Source: Lachnospiraceae bacterium (lineage in GTDB: Bacteria > Bacillota > Clostridia > Lachnospirales > Lachnospiraceae). From it: DNA of 53,776 nucleotides. This document shows, one piece after another, positions 1-8,373 of this stretch; positions within the stretch are counted from its first letter, which is position 1, and every line of letters starts with the position of its first letter. Location: positions 1 to 53,776 of the forward strand of contig JAAUZX010000062.1 of the NCBI GenBank assembly GCA_014804365.1, given 5' to 3'. The notes beneath the pieces are model-generated. The model did no database searches. It saw only the letters and a list, made by a program, of their open reading frames with translations, and was not told the origin of the DNA. A program made the position numbers and the translations under genes.

Positions 1-23
1 ACATTCAACAGTATAGAGAAAGT

Positions 24-108
24 ACGCCGTTTGTGCGAAATAAATACGCCGTCAATCCGAAATCATCACGCCGCATTTAGCGAAATGGCTGCGCCGTTCG
101 TCCGAAAT
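24..108. repeat. Four 22-23 bp imperfect direct repeats, transposon-end-like
   Basis: Four units share a CGCCG core followed seven to eight bases later by CGAAAT. The first core begins at 24 (ACGCCG), then 46, 68 and 91 (GCGCCG); the CGAAAT parts lie at 36, 58, 81 and 103. The period is 22, 22 and 23 bp. Arrays of roughly 20-bp transposase-binding repeats at element tips are known for IS21-family and Tn7-like transposons, and the array is followed by TTTTGTACA ending at 123, which would fit a tip ending in ACA. The element body would lie left of the window. The repeats are seen directly; their transposon identity is inference. Confidence 0.45.
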
Positions 109-118
109 TTGCAATTTT

Positions 119-259
119 GTACAACTACGGGATAATAATTACTGGTATCAATTAAGAAAAAAACTTAATCAAGATGATATTATCGTAGATTTATATGGAA
201 ATGTTATGAACTTCTCTGAGCTAATACAAAGTTTCTGGCCAGGTTCCAAAATCAGATGA
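119..259 (+). pseudogene. 3' remnant of an unidentified gene cut at the repeat array
   Basis: An open frame without a usable start runs from about 119 to a TGA at 257-259. It encodes roughly 45 residues of ordinary-looking protein, including a stretch reading YWYQLRKKL and an ending FWPGSKIR. It begins just where the repeat array ends, so it reads as the C-terminal end of a gene interrupted by a mobile element. The family is not recognised. It converges on the STAND gene, and the shared terminator overlaps its stop codon. Confidence 0.4.
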
Positions 260-279
260 GGGTCTAACACCCTCATCTG
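253..279. terminator. Bidirectional hairpin between convergent genes
   Basis: Perfect 10-bp arms CAGATGAGGG (253-262) and CCCTCATCTG (270-279) enclose a 7-base loop. The minus strand continues into a short T-containing stretch (ATTTTGG), so it probably ends transcription of the STAND gene, whose stop is at 284. It also overlaps the stop of the plus-strand remnant. Confidence 0.6.
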
Positions 280-283
280 TAAA

Positions 284-3200
284 TTAATCCATTATAAAAA
301 TACAAAATCCGTTGATGTAGATATAGATTGGTATTTGCCGACATTCTTTTAGTGGGAAAATCGGCTGAAAACAGGTAGCTTCTTTTTTAATCATAGTTAT
401 TATTTGAAACGGTAACTGATATAGAGCATTTATACTTTCTCTATAAAGGGGGTTTTTCTGAATAGTTTGTTGCAACATATGTTCTGCCTCTGCTACGAAA
501 AAAGCTGCCTGTGACTTATAGTATTTCTGGTACTGATCTCTTTTTTCCAAACTACCAAGCACACTATAAACTTGTGCAATATTTAAATAATTTTTCCACA
601 ATAGCACTTTCATATTTGACATTTTACTACAGTCAATAGATGTAAAAAAACAAATCAGAGCTTTTTCTAGATTATTTTTAGCTAAAAATCGTATGCCATT
701 CAATATATGGCATAATGCCGCTTCGTAATTTGAGATCCCAACTCCTAATTTTGCACAAATTGTTTCAATTTTTCGCTCTATGTCTGTAGGAAATTCTTCT
801 GAATCTGCGTGTTTCGACCAGATTATCAGTTGGCCTATCATATATTCTACACAAATCAATTCATATTCATACCATGTGGTATACTGTGCCCTACCGGGAA
901 ATAAATCAAGACCTTTTTTGACTAACGCAGTCCCTCGAATAGCGTCTGTGTGTATAAGGAACATTCCTTGTTCATACAGAACGTGAGATATCGCGTATAT
1001 ATCCTTTTGGCTCTGAGCTATTTCCAGTGCTTTATCATACAGAATCGAGGCTTTTTCTAACTGTCCAGAAAACCAGTAAGATACAGCGAGTCTGCTCAAA
1101 ATCAAAGATTTTTGTCTTAAAAGTTCTGCAGTTTGTCTTTCGGTGAATTTTAGTTCTGTGGTTCTTTCAATATAATAGTTTACACTTTCAAGAGCTTTTT
1201 TACTATTTTTTACAGCCAAATCTAATTGCAAACTTATACCACATACATTTGCCGATTGTTTATCGGCCAAAATTTTATATAAAATAGTTTCTGGATCTGA
1301 GGCTACATTTTTACTGATTTCCTCAAAGCTATTTTTTGCCTCGGTCAAACTACCGATTTTTATCAAAAGTAATCCTATGTTGTAATAGATGTCGCACATG
1401 GAGAGCCTCAATCTTTTCAACAAACTGGCAGGAAACTGCAAAGCACTGTAATATGCTTCTAGTTTATCAGATTCATTTCCAGTATTTGATATAATGGAAT
1501 TCATACATTCCACAATTGTGGCATAATTAGGTTTAGCCAATAGCATATTAAGTGCAATCAGATCAAGTGGATTATTCGTTGAAGCATATCTGGTATATTC
1601 CTTTATTGCAATGATAATGTTCTCATCGTTATCAATTCGCGATTCCTTTATTTCATGATAATAATATTCATGTTGAAACTTTATTTTTCCCCTTTCGATC
1701 CGGACAAATCCCATTTCGTTTAAGATATTATATATATTGTCTGGTATACTCGAAATGGATTTTATTGCTTGGCGAAAAAACGGATACCGATTTATTTCAC
1801 ACATGTTGGCTAGAATTATTAGTATGTCCATAATAGTACTGTACTGTTTTTTATAGACACAAATTCTGTCCCGTATAATATTCACAATTTTCCCTTCATA
1901 ATTGACTTTTGGCATCAAAGTTGTTAGATGTAGATATCCATTTTCATCAATTTCCAATTCTTTGTTCTCATATAAATATTTTACCGTTTCATTCATATGA
2001 AACGGATTTCCACCAGTGCAATTCAGCAAATTATTTATCAGAATTTCTTTTCGTTCTTCATATTCACCGACGCCCTCCTGTGCATTAATTAACATATTTA
2101 AATATGCTTTACTATCTTCCGAAGACCAATTTTGAACTTGCAACCGGATGGCATTAACATCTGTTACAAAGGCATTCCAATCGTCAGGATAGTATATCTG
2201 ATCATGAACTTTTACTGTTTCATGATTCCGCCCCTCAAAAACAAGTATAATTCTATTGCTAAAATATGTTCGAAACATCTGCATTCTATTCAGTAACATT
2301 TGCAATATATGTATAGATTCTTTCTGACACCAGTGTAAGTCACTTATCCAAACAAAAATTGAGGTGCTAGAAGATTTTATGATAAAAAGAAAAACCAATA
2401 TTTCCAACAAGGAGTTTAAATCAACACCATCTTTCGCAGTGAAAAAATCCATAAGAGGTTTCTCCCAATGAGGTTGAAAATTACATCCAAGATATCTTTG
2501 TATGATTTCATATGCTTCTTCGTATAATGGCATATTCTCAGTGTTTTGATTTACCAAAAACATAAATAGTTCATATATGATCCCACGCTCGTTTTCATGA
2601 TTCTGCTCATGAATTATATGAGCGGAGTCATATTTGTGATTTTGGGCATCTAGCATTGCTTCATGTATTAGCGTACTTTTCCCAAGACCACCAGCACCTG
2701 TAATCACATAAAATGCCAGACCATTAAGTGTTTTTCGCAAAACTTCAGCATTTAGAGTATTTAGAATATTTTTGTTAGGTCCTGGATAAAAAAAAGGAGT
2801 AAATATATTATTTATGCGAATGCTTCCAAGTTCCATCTCTTGGATAACAGTTCCTGATTCTGTATAAAAGCTCAATTTTCCAAGTGGGCATTCGACGGGA
2901 CACGAAGGAATTAAATGAATTCTTAATGTATATTCATGGAAAAGTATAAATTGAAAATGCCCCGGAGATTCTTTTAATATATTATAAGGATATGTTACAT
3001 GAATCTTTCCAACAATGTCATCGTTTAGAGTTAATTCTGCATACAAAACAAGTGATAAATCAATACTAGACTTAATGTTGATTTCCCAAATAGTCTCCCG
3101 TCCAATATAGGCTTCGTCAATTGCCGCCTGATTTACAATTATACTCTTTTCCCAATTAAATTCTGTTAATGAGAATTCCATTAATAGGTGTCGAATTTCG

Positions 3201-3745
3201 TCTTCAGACAAAACATTTTGAAGTAAAGAATAAATCATACGAAAATGTAATGCCCAATATTTAAAAAAATCCACTGCATTTATAGGTGCAACGTGAAATG
3301 AACTATAATTATAGCTTAATCCACTCATCAATGTATCAAAATTAATTGGCTCATCTGAACTTATAACATGAATAATTTCCGCCAACGTGTAAATTGATGA
3401 TTCTTTTTCATTAAAATGATCAACAATTTTTACAATATCATATTTAAAGTCATCTTTTCTATAACTGTTGGTGCGTCTTTTAATTTGACCTAGAATTAAT
3501 TGAGGAGCATAGTTTATGTATGGATTGGGAATAGCTTTTCGAGTACCACGAAAATCAATACCATCATCCGCTCCAATGGGCAGTGTAATCCATGATACCG
3601 TCGGATCCATAATTGCAAGTGTTTCTGTTATAAGAACCTCAAAGACCTGGAATTTTTTTTCTTTATGCTCCGGCATAATTGTTTTTGCATTTGAAAAATA
3701 TTTTCCTTTAACAGTTTTTAGCAATGTTTTTTTCCAATTAATCAT
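284..3745 (-). CDS. Mrr-like nuclease / STAND NTPase / helical-repeat protein (Avs-like defence candidate)
   Basis: This 1153-aa protein has three recognisable parts. Residues about 30-110 resemble an Mrr/PD-(D/E)xK nuclease: E36 in a helix (FEVLITETL), D60-D61-G-I-D64, then Q87-I-K89 on a following strand. Residues about 345-600 form a STAND-type P-loop NTPase, with Walker A GAGGLGKST near 350-358, a Walker B-like IFVWISDLHW near 460-470, and a GGNPFH motif near 580. Residues about 760-1110 are helical and TPR-like, as in STAND sensors. Such nuclease-STAND-TPR layouts are known from antiviral Avs/AVAST proteins, in which the C-terminus binds a phage protein and oligomerisation turns on the nuclease. 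Residues 120-340 are not assigned. The gene is AT-rich compared with the core genes, stands alone, and lies beside a transposon-end-like array, all consistent with horizontal gain. The start is supported by GAGGAAAC upstream. The domain reading is moderately sure; the defence role is inference. Confidence 0.8.
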   Translation of the reverse strand: MINWKKTLLKTVKGKYFSNAKTIMPEHKEKKFQVFEVLITETLAIMDPTVSWITLPIGADDGIDFRGTRKAIPNPYINYAPQLILGQIKRRTNSYRKDDFKYDIVKIVDHFNEKESSIYTLAEIIHVISSDEPINFDTLMSGLSYNYSSFHVAPINAVDFFKYWALHFRMIYSLLQNVLSEDEIRHLLMEFSLTEFNWEKSIIVNQAAIDEAYIGRETIWEINIKSSIDLSLVLYAELTLNDDIVGKIHVTYPYNILKESPGHFQFILFHEYTLRIHLIPSCPVECPLGKLSFYTESGTVIQEMELGSIRINNIFTPFFYPGPNKNILNTLNAEVLRKTLNGLAFYVITGAGGLGKSTLIHEAMLDAQNHKYDSAHIIHEQNHENERGIIYELFMFLVNQNTENMPLYEEAYEIIQRYLGCNFQPHWEKPLMDFFTAKDGVDLNSLLEILVFLFIIKSSSTSIFVWISDLHWCQKESIHILQMLLNRMQMFRTYFSNRIILVFEGRNHETVKVHDQIYYPDDWNAFVTDVNAIRLQVQNWSSEDSKAYLNMLINAQEGVGEYEERKEILINNLLNCTGGNPFHMNETVKYLYENKELEIDENGYLHLTTLMPKVNYEGKIVNIIRDRICVYKKQYSTIMDILIILANMCEINRYPFFRQAIKSISSIPDNIYNILNEMGFVRIERGKIKFQHEYYYHEIKESRIDNDENIIIAIKEYTRYASTNNPLDLIALNMLLAKPNYATIVECMNSIISNTGNESDKLEAYYSALQFPASLLKRLRLSMCDIYYNIGLLLIKIGSLTEAKNSFEEISKNVASDPETILYKILADKQSANVCGISLQLDLAVKNSKKALESVNYYIERTTELKFTERQTAELLRQKSLILSRLAVSYWFSGQLEKASILYDKALEIAQSQKDIYAISHVLYEQGMFLIHTDAIRGTALVKKGLDLFPGRAQYTTWYEYELICVEYMIGQLIIWSKHADSEEFPTDIERKIETICAKLGVGISNYEAALCHILNGIRFLAKNNLEKALICFFTSIDCSKMSNMKVLLWKNYLNIAQVYSVLGSLEKRDQYQKYYKSQAAFFVAEAEHMLQQTIQKNPLYRESINALYQLPFQIITMIKKEATCFQPIFPLKECRQIPIYIYINGFCIFIMD

Positions 3746-3793
3746 ATCTCTGTTTCCTCAAATAAGGGATAACTGCAAATCAAACACTTCATA

Positions 3794-3824
3794 TTTATAC
3801 GGATAATATTTGATTATCCTTCAA
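3794..3824 (-). promoter_or_regulatory. Candidate promoter of the STAND gene with operator-like palindrome
   Basis: On the minus strand, TTGAAG (3824-3819) and TATAAA (3799-3794) are separated by 19 bp. The spacer is almost wholly a palindrome, GGATAAT (3801-3807) and ATTATCC (3813-3819). A 19-bp spacer holding a dyad is typical of MerR-type control, but other repressors are equally possible. No regulator gene lies next to it. Confidence 0.35.
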
Positions 3825-4014
3825 AAAGCATACCACATTCTACTATAAAAATCATCTGTTTTCTACAAAATTATACAAATAATTTAATTCTTGCCTTGCA
3901 ACATTAAAAACTACCGCGAATCCCTTCCCGATAGCCTTTGCTTCACTACTCTCTTTTTTCTCTCTCCGTCTTACATCAGACAATGCACCAATAAAATATT
4001 GTCCGCTCACCGCC

Positions 4015-4602
4015 TCATCTCAACCCCCGACTCCACACCCACGACAAATAATTCCGCTCATCATCCAATTCATACTCGTACCCCATTTCCGGACAAAACC
4101 CATCTATTATACAGACAGCCTCCTCCAAAACTTCCGCCTTACTCTTACCCGCAACATCAATCTGCACCTCGTTCGGCAGCAATCTCCTACCCATTATCAC
4201 CTGATTCGCTCTCTCAACATTGCTCAGATCATACAACCCGCCCTCATTATGATACCGCTGAATCATCTGCTTCTTTATCTGTTCCGCATCGCTTGACACC
4301 AATCTAAATATAATAAAGTTATAACCGGCAAATATTTTCGGCAGTTCCCTTGCTCTTACATCATCAAAATCCAACGCAACAATATTTTTATATCCCTTGC
4401 TATGAAAAAAATCTAACTGCAGCAATACATTATCCCAGCACAACTGCTCTTCATACAGCCCTTCATCATCAACATTCTCCGGTATACAAAATTTAGGAAC
4501 CATATTTTGTTCAAAATATACACCCTTGTAATGCTCATATAATCCCTTTGCAAGTGTCGTCTTTCCAACTCCGCTTGGTCCAATAATAAATATAAAATCC
4601 AC
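4015..4602 (-). CDS. Small P-loop nucleotide kinase-like protein
   Basis: This 195-aa protein begins with a hydrophobic strand and a clear Walker A motif, GPSGVGKTT, at residues 8-16, as in guanylate-kinase-like and AAA_33 small-molecule kinases. A conserved ALDFDD segment near residue 75 may be the Walker B or substrate-binding aspartate. A basic segment, QIKKQMIQRYHNEGG, could be the lid. The start is GTG with AGGAGG six to seven bases upstream. It is the last gene of a minus-strand run with a phosphatase, acetyltransferases and a second kinase. The substrate is unknown. Confidence 0.75.
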   Translation of the reverse strand: MDFIFIIGPSGVGKTTLAKGLYEHYKGVYFEQNMVPKFCIPENVDDEGLYEEQLCWDNVLLQLDFFHSKGYKNIVALDFDDVRARELPKIFAGYNFIIFRLVSSDAEQIKKQMIQRYHNEGGLYDLSNVERANQVIMGRRLLPNEVQIDVAGKSKAEVLEEAVCIIDGFCPEMGYEYELDDERNYLSWVWSRGLR

Positions 4603-4681
4603 AATCTTCCTCCAAAGTCATTTTAAATCCAGCCGCCCGCAAATGATCAAAAATACCGCCCGTTTCCCATACCTTCACCGC

Positions 4682-5233
4682 CTACTTCACAGCCACAACC
4701 CGATCCAAATTCGATATTCCAAAACTCCTAATAATCTTCTCTCTCCTAATCCTATACCCACATCTTCTCAGTTCACTAATAAGCACCCTCATATAAAACC
4801 CATGCGTGACAAGATAGCAGTCCTCCTGACGTTTCTCCAACAACCTGATCATTTCCCTTACACGAATCCTTGTCTGCTCCCGGCTCTCCGGCTGCCTGCT
4901 TTTCCCCAGAAACCATTGAAATCTCCCGATAAAATTCCACACCCACACAGGATACGATCGCTCTGTATCTTTGAATGACCTAAGCGGAACCTCATTCAAC
5001 ATGGTCGTCTTCACAAAATCTGTTCCGTCAAATAATCTGCAGGCAGTTTCATAAGTTCTGGATAATCCACTGACATAGACTTTCTTGGCACCGGTGATTT
5101 TCGCATATTTCTTATCCGGAAAAGCAATCGGACACCGATCATAGTGTTCACACGCCAGATCATATGCAACAGAATTATATTTCCTGTCCCATGTCATATC
5201 AACTTTCTCATGCCTTACCACAATGATTCTCAC
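4682..5233 (-). CDS. Histidine phosphatase (phosphoglycerate mutase-like) family protein
   Basis: The 183-aa protein has the histidine phosphatase signature. An N-terminal VVRHEK carries the catalytic His, in an RHE variant of the usual RHG. SGLSRTYETA supplies the second arginine, and a late VTHGFYMR carries the second catalytic His. The family removes phosphate from small metabolites or proteins; the substrate is not evident. The start is GTG after GGTGGAA. It lies 21 bp from the acetyltransferase upstream and 79 bp from the kinase downstream, so co-transcription is likely. Confidence 0.75.
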   Translation of the reverse strand: MRIIVVRHEKVDMTWDRKYNSVAYDLACEHYDRCPIAFPDKKYAKITGAKKVYVSGLSRTYETACRLFDGTDFVKTTMLNEVPLRSFKDTERSYPVWVWNFIGRFQWFLGKSRQPESREQTRIRVREMIRLLEKRQEDCYLVTHGFYMRVLISELRRCGYRIRREKIIRSFGISNLDRVVAVK

Positions 5234-5254
5234 AACACTTCCACCTTATGCCCC

Positions 5255-6553
5255 TTAATCCCACTGGCAAGGAAACTTCCTCTTAACCGGCGCGTCAAAT
5301 CCTTTCGTAAACTCCTCATTCTCCGCCTCCGGCAAATCCTCAAAAACCTCCGACTCATAAAACTTCCCGCCGAAATCCGCAAGCCCGCCTTCCACGAGTT
5401 CTATTCCCATAAACGCGTCAAAATTCTTCCCATCAGCCGTAGTAATTCCGAAATGATCGCAAGTCTGAAAACCATGTCTCGGATAGTAATCCGGTTCGCC
5501 GAAGATCACAACGCCTTCATATCCCGCTTCTTTTGCCAGTGCAAGGGTCTCTTTCAACAGCAATCCACCCACGCCGCACCCCTGCCATTCAGGAGCCACA
5601 CACAGCGGCCCGAAAGTCAGTATTTCCTTAATTTGCTCTTTTCCCGTATCACAGCATTCTCTATGATTCAGCGCACTGCCTTCACTCACTCCTATACGGT
5701 TTCCAACATGAGCATCCATACACACCGCTGTGCTATCTCCTGCACGCTTCAGCCAGGCCTTACTATAGATGATTGCTCCCACGATCTCATCGCCAACCAC
5801 CGCCACTCTGGACAGCTCCGGCAAATACACATCGCTCTTCCTCAGCTTATACACCAGAAGATGTTCATTACACCCCATATGATGTTTATTCCAAAAAGCC
5901 TTCAGCGTCATCTCTTCCGTCTTATGATATTCACACGGCTCTTCCTTGCGGATCACAACTTCATCTCTCGTCATTTTCTGTTTCCGGCGCGGGAAATATC
6001 CCATATTGATCCGCACTTCTTTTCTCTCCACGTCCCGATTACTATAGCAGCATGTATCGAAACCGATGGGCTCAAAGCCTTCCTTCTGATAAAAAGCAAT
6101 CGCTCCCACATTGCAGGACTGCGTCTCCAAAATAATTGCCCGGCGATTCTCCAAGACTGCCTGTTCTTTCGCAACCGTCATCAGCGCATGTGCAACGCCC
6201 TGCCTTCTTATTTTCTCATGAACCCACAATTCCGTAACCATCAGGCGGTTACTCCACTCCTCCGGGCATGTCTCAATACAGGCAAGCAGTTCCTGTTTGC
6301 CGTCTTTTTCTTCAACGATACCCCATGCATACGCTTTTTCCCAATGATCCTGATACAGTTTGTCAGGGAAATCATACTCTTCCGGGAAATGCGTCACAGG
6401 CGTGTCAAATTTTTTCCTATGAATTGCTACATCATATCCGTCCGCAGCTTTTTGCATATCCACATCATAATATTCTTCCGTAGTATAGCGCATCGGAATG
6501 ATCGTGCCCTTCCACTGTTCTTTGGGAAGGGGAATAATGTTATCTGTTATCAT
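5255..6553 (-). CDS. Tandem GNAT-domain N-acetyltransferase
   Basis: The chosen start is the ATG at 6553, preceded by GGAGG inside the end of the upstream kinase gene, giving a 14-bp overlap and a protein of about 432 aa. Two acetyl-CoA-binding GNAT folds are visible. The first has VHEKIRRQGVAHAL and then AIAFYQKEGFEPIG. The second, in the C-terminal half, has VAPEWQGCGVGGLLL and YYPRHGFQTC. Double GNAT proteins acetylate small molecules or proteins, and many give resistance to an antibiotic or polyamine. The substrate here cannot be read from the sequence. Confidence 0.8.
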   Translation of the reverse strand: MITDNIIPLPKEQWKGTIIPMRYTTEEYYDVDMQKAADGYDVAIHRKKFDTPVTHFPEEYDFPDKLYQDHWEKAYAWGIVEEKDGKQELLACIETCPEEWSNRLMVTELWVHEKIRRQGVAHALMTVAKEQAVLENRRAIILETQSCNVGAIAFYQKEGFEPIGFDTCCYSNRDVERKEVRINMGYFPRRKQKMTRDEVVIRKEEPCEYHKTEEMTLKAFWNKHHMGCNEHLLVYKLRKSDVYLPELSRVAVVGDEIVGAIIYSKAWLKRAGDSTAVCMDAHVGNRIGVSEGSALNHRECCDTGKEQIKEILTFGPLCVAPEWQGCGVGGLLLKETLALAKEAGYEGVVIFGEPDYYPRHGFQTCDHFGITTADGKNFDAFMGIELVEGGLADFGGKFYESEVFEDLPEAENEEFTKGFDAPVKRKFPCQWD

Positions 6554-7163
6554 GTTGAATTTCCTCCATCCACGCCGCAATTTGTGCAAATAATTTTTCC
6601 ATATCTATTTTGGCAAAATCCGTTGTGTCAACTTTAATCTGTCTGCCTTCAACAGAAAAAGTATCAAAGCCTCTTTGTTCTATCCCATATACATAATCTT
6701 CATAAGAAATGGATTTAACTTTTCTTTTCTCCGCGCCACACTCTTTTTCCGGATAACACTCATTCACCACATGTCCTCTGTGCCTGTCGGGACTGGTCTC
6801 CCGTTCCAGAAAACGCTGGTAGATCGCTTTGTAATCACCTGTCAGAGTAATTGTCAGTGCGGAATATTGATACTTTTCCAAAAGAGCCTTTAGTCCAGGT
6901 TCCGACGAATATTCAAAATTATTCTCTAAGATAAAAGGTTGTCCTGCCCTCATGAGCTGTCCCGCCGCATAGTACATAATTTCCATGCCGGCAATTCCAA
7001 GCTTTATTTTTTCCTCTCTCGACTGAAACCCGACATGATCAAACAGCAACTCCTTAATTGTATCCTTTGAAATAACAGGCAGCTTCAATTTTTCTGCTAT
7101 AGCTTCCGCCATAGTACTTTTTCCCGCTGCCGGAATTCCCGTCACTAATATGCAATACATCAC
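6540..7163 (-). CDS. AAA-type P-loop kinase (zeta-toxin/AAA_33-like)
   Basis: This 207-aa protein opens with ILVTGIPAAGKSTMAEAIA, a Walker A motif at residues 8-16, followed by VISKDTIKELLFD. That order is typical of AAA_33 and zeta-type kinases that phosphorylate small molecules such as nucleosides, UDP-sugars or antibiotics. Later RFLERETSPDRHRGH resembles the lid arginines. The start is ATG with AAAGGGG upstream. It overlaps the tandem GNAT gene downstream, so the two are probably translated together. The substrate is unknown. Confidence 0.75.
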   Translation of the reverse strand: MMYCILVTGIPAAGKSTMAEAIAEKLKLPVISKDTIKELLFDHVGFQSREEKIKLGIAGMEIMYYAAGQLMRAGQPFILENNFEYSSEPGLKALLEKYQYSALTITLTGDYKAIYQRFLERETSPDRHRGHVVNECYPEKECGAEKRKVKSISYEDYVYGIEQRGFDTFSVEGRQIKVDTTDFAKIDMEKLFAQIAAWMEEIQHDNR

Positions 7164-7183
7164 TCATGCCCCTTTCACATCAA

Positions 7184-8029
7184 TCACTTCGCTATATCAT
7201 ATATCCCAATTATATTATTAAAACAGTTATGAAACCCTAAACGCCTATATAAATAAGCAGACTCTCCACAGGCACCAAGCGAAACTGATTGTACCCCCGC
7301 TTCAAAAAGGTCTTCCAACGCTTTTGAGCAAACTGTGGATGCTATTTTTCGGCGACGATAATTTTCCAGCGTAGAAACAAATTCCAAGGACGCTACATTT
7401 CCATTTTGGATAGTAGCAGCCGTAGAAACCAGTAATCCGTCTATTTCGCCTAAATATATACTCATTCTCTCGTTGTTAACCCAATTATAATAGTGCTCTG
7501 CATCGATCATATCCCAGCCATGCAATGCAGTATTAACCACATCTATCCATACCTTAAACTCTTCCTTTGACTTAACTTTATGGCACACTATATTATCAGA
7601 TATCGGCATATATGGCTGAAAGTCACCCTTATTTAGCAGCATTGTAGGCTCTTCTCCCGAAGCTTCCGCTGATAAATTCTGAAAACCATTATTCTCCAGG
7701 ATTTCAATAATATTTTCCGGTGTAGAATCCGGTGTAATATGCCATAATTGCGGAACCTTTCCCTTGCGAATCTCTTCTATGAGAGCCTGCACTTCCTTTT
7801 CAGCCGTTTCTTTGTTCAAATGAATACCGAAAGCTAAAGAAGGACCTTTTTCTCCTTCTTTTGGCATCATCCAGCAAACCGGACCCTCATGGATATTAAC
7901 GATTCCGGACTGCCCAAACATCCTGTAATATTGATAATAGTTCTGTATAACGATCTTCTCTTCTATCTCTGTTACATCTTCTTTCATACCATCATCACGT
8001 TCGCTCATTCTAACATTTTCGTTCTCCAT
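7184..8029 (-). CDS. GNAT family N-acetyltransferase
   Basis: The 281-aa protein has a degenerate N-terminal half and a C-terminal GNAT fold with VASLEFVSTLENYRRRKIAS (acetyl-CoA loop, a variant of the Q/RxxGxG/A motif) and GESAYLYRRLGFHNC (motif B). It is the first gene of the minus-strand run that continues through the kinase, tandem GNAT, phosphatase and second kinase, and lies 20 bp from the kinase. Acidic, charged residues make up its N-terminus. The substrate is unknown. Confidence 0.75.
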   Translation of the reverse strand: MENENVRMSERDDGMKEDVTEIEEKIVIQNYYQYYRMFGQSGIVNIHEGPVCWMMPKEGEKGPSLAFGIHLNKETAEKEVQALIEEIRKGKVPQLWHITPDSTPENIIEILENNGFQNLSAEASGEEPTMLLNKGDFQPYMPISDNIVCHKVKSKEEFKVWIDVVNTALHGWDMIDAEHYYNWVNNERMSIYLGEIDGLLVSTAATIQNGNVASLEFVSTLENYRRRKIASTVCSKALEDLFEAGVQSVSLGACGESAYLYRRLGFHNCFNNIIGIYDIAK

Positions 8030-8060
8030 AAGTACCCTTTATCCTCTCGCTATGTAACTT

Positions 8061-8285
8061 TCATAATCTGATTGATTGCAGATGTCTGACATAAAACAAC
8101 AAGCTGCAATGAACATATTCTATCATTGATTCTATTCCGGGTAAATAGACATAACCCATTTCATTTGACAACAGAAAGCATTTCGATACATCACGCCATA
8201 ACTCATCATTTGTTTCGCTGTTTCACAACAAGATAAAACGTCTCTACCACATGCCGTTCTGGTGCAAGATAAAAACTGTATGCAA
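8061..8285 (-). pseudogene. Decayed coding remnant
   Basis: Between the divergent GNAT and TetR genes, the minus strand holds two overlapping open stretches in different frames. One includes YLAPERHVVETFYLVV. The other runs on with DELWRDVSKCFLLSNEMGY to a TGA at 8061-8063. Together they read as one protein end broken by a frameshift. The family is not recognised, and the 5' part runs into the TetR promoter region. Confidence 0.3.
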
Positions 8286-8300
8286 TTTTATCCAAAAGCA

Positions 8301-8343
8301 TTGACAAATAGAATACTTTAAAATATAATTCACGTTATATAAC
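8301..8343 (+). promoter_or_regulatory. Consensus sigma-A promoter and palindrome of the TetR-CPBP operon
   Basis: A perfect TTGACA (8301-8306) and TATAAT (8324-8329) are 17 bp apart. Just downstream, at the expected transcription start, is the palindrome GTTATATAAC (8334-8343). It is a natural candidate for the operator of the TetR regulator encoded next. Confidence 0.75.
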
Positions 8344-8373
8344 ATAAATAATAAAACAAGAGAGGAGCAAGAA

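Noticed and set aside
24..108. Regular repeats considered as a CRISPR array
   Set aside because: The repeat cores are only 5-6 bases with 7-8 base gaps and a 22-23 bp period. CRISPR repeats and spacers are each longer.
5144..6637. Long plus-strand open frame of 497 codons opposite the tandem GNAT gene
   Set aside because: It is the antisense shadow of clear GNAT and kinase genes, shows no domain, and is rich in residues typical of reverse-frame reading.
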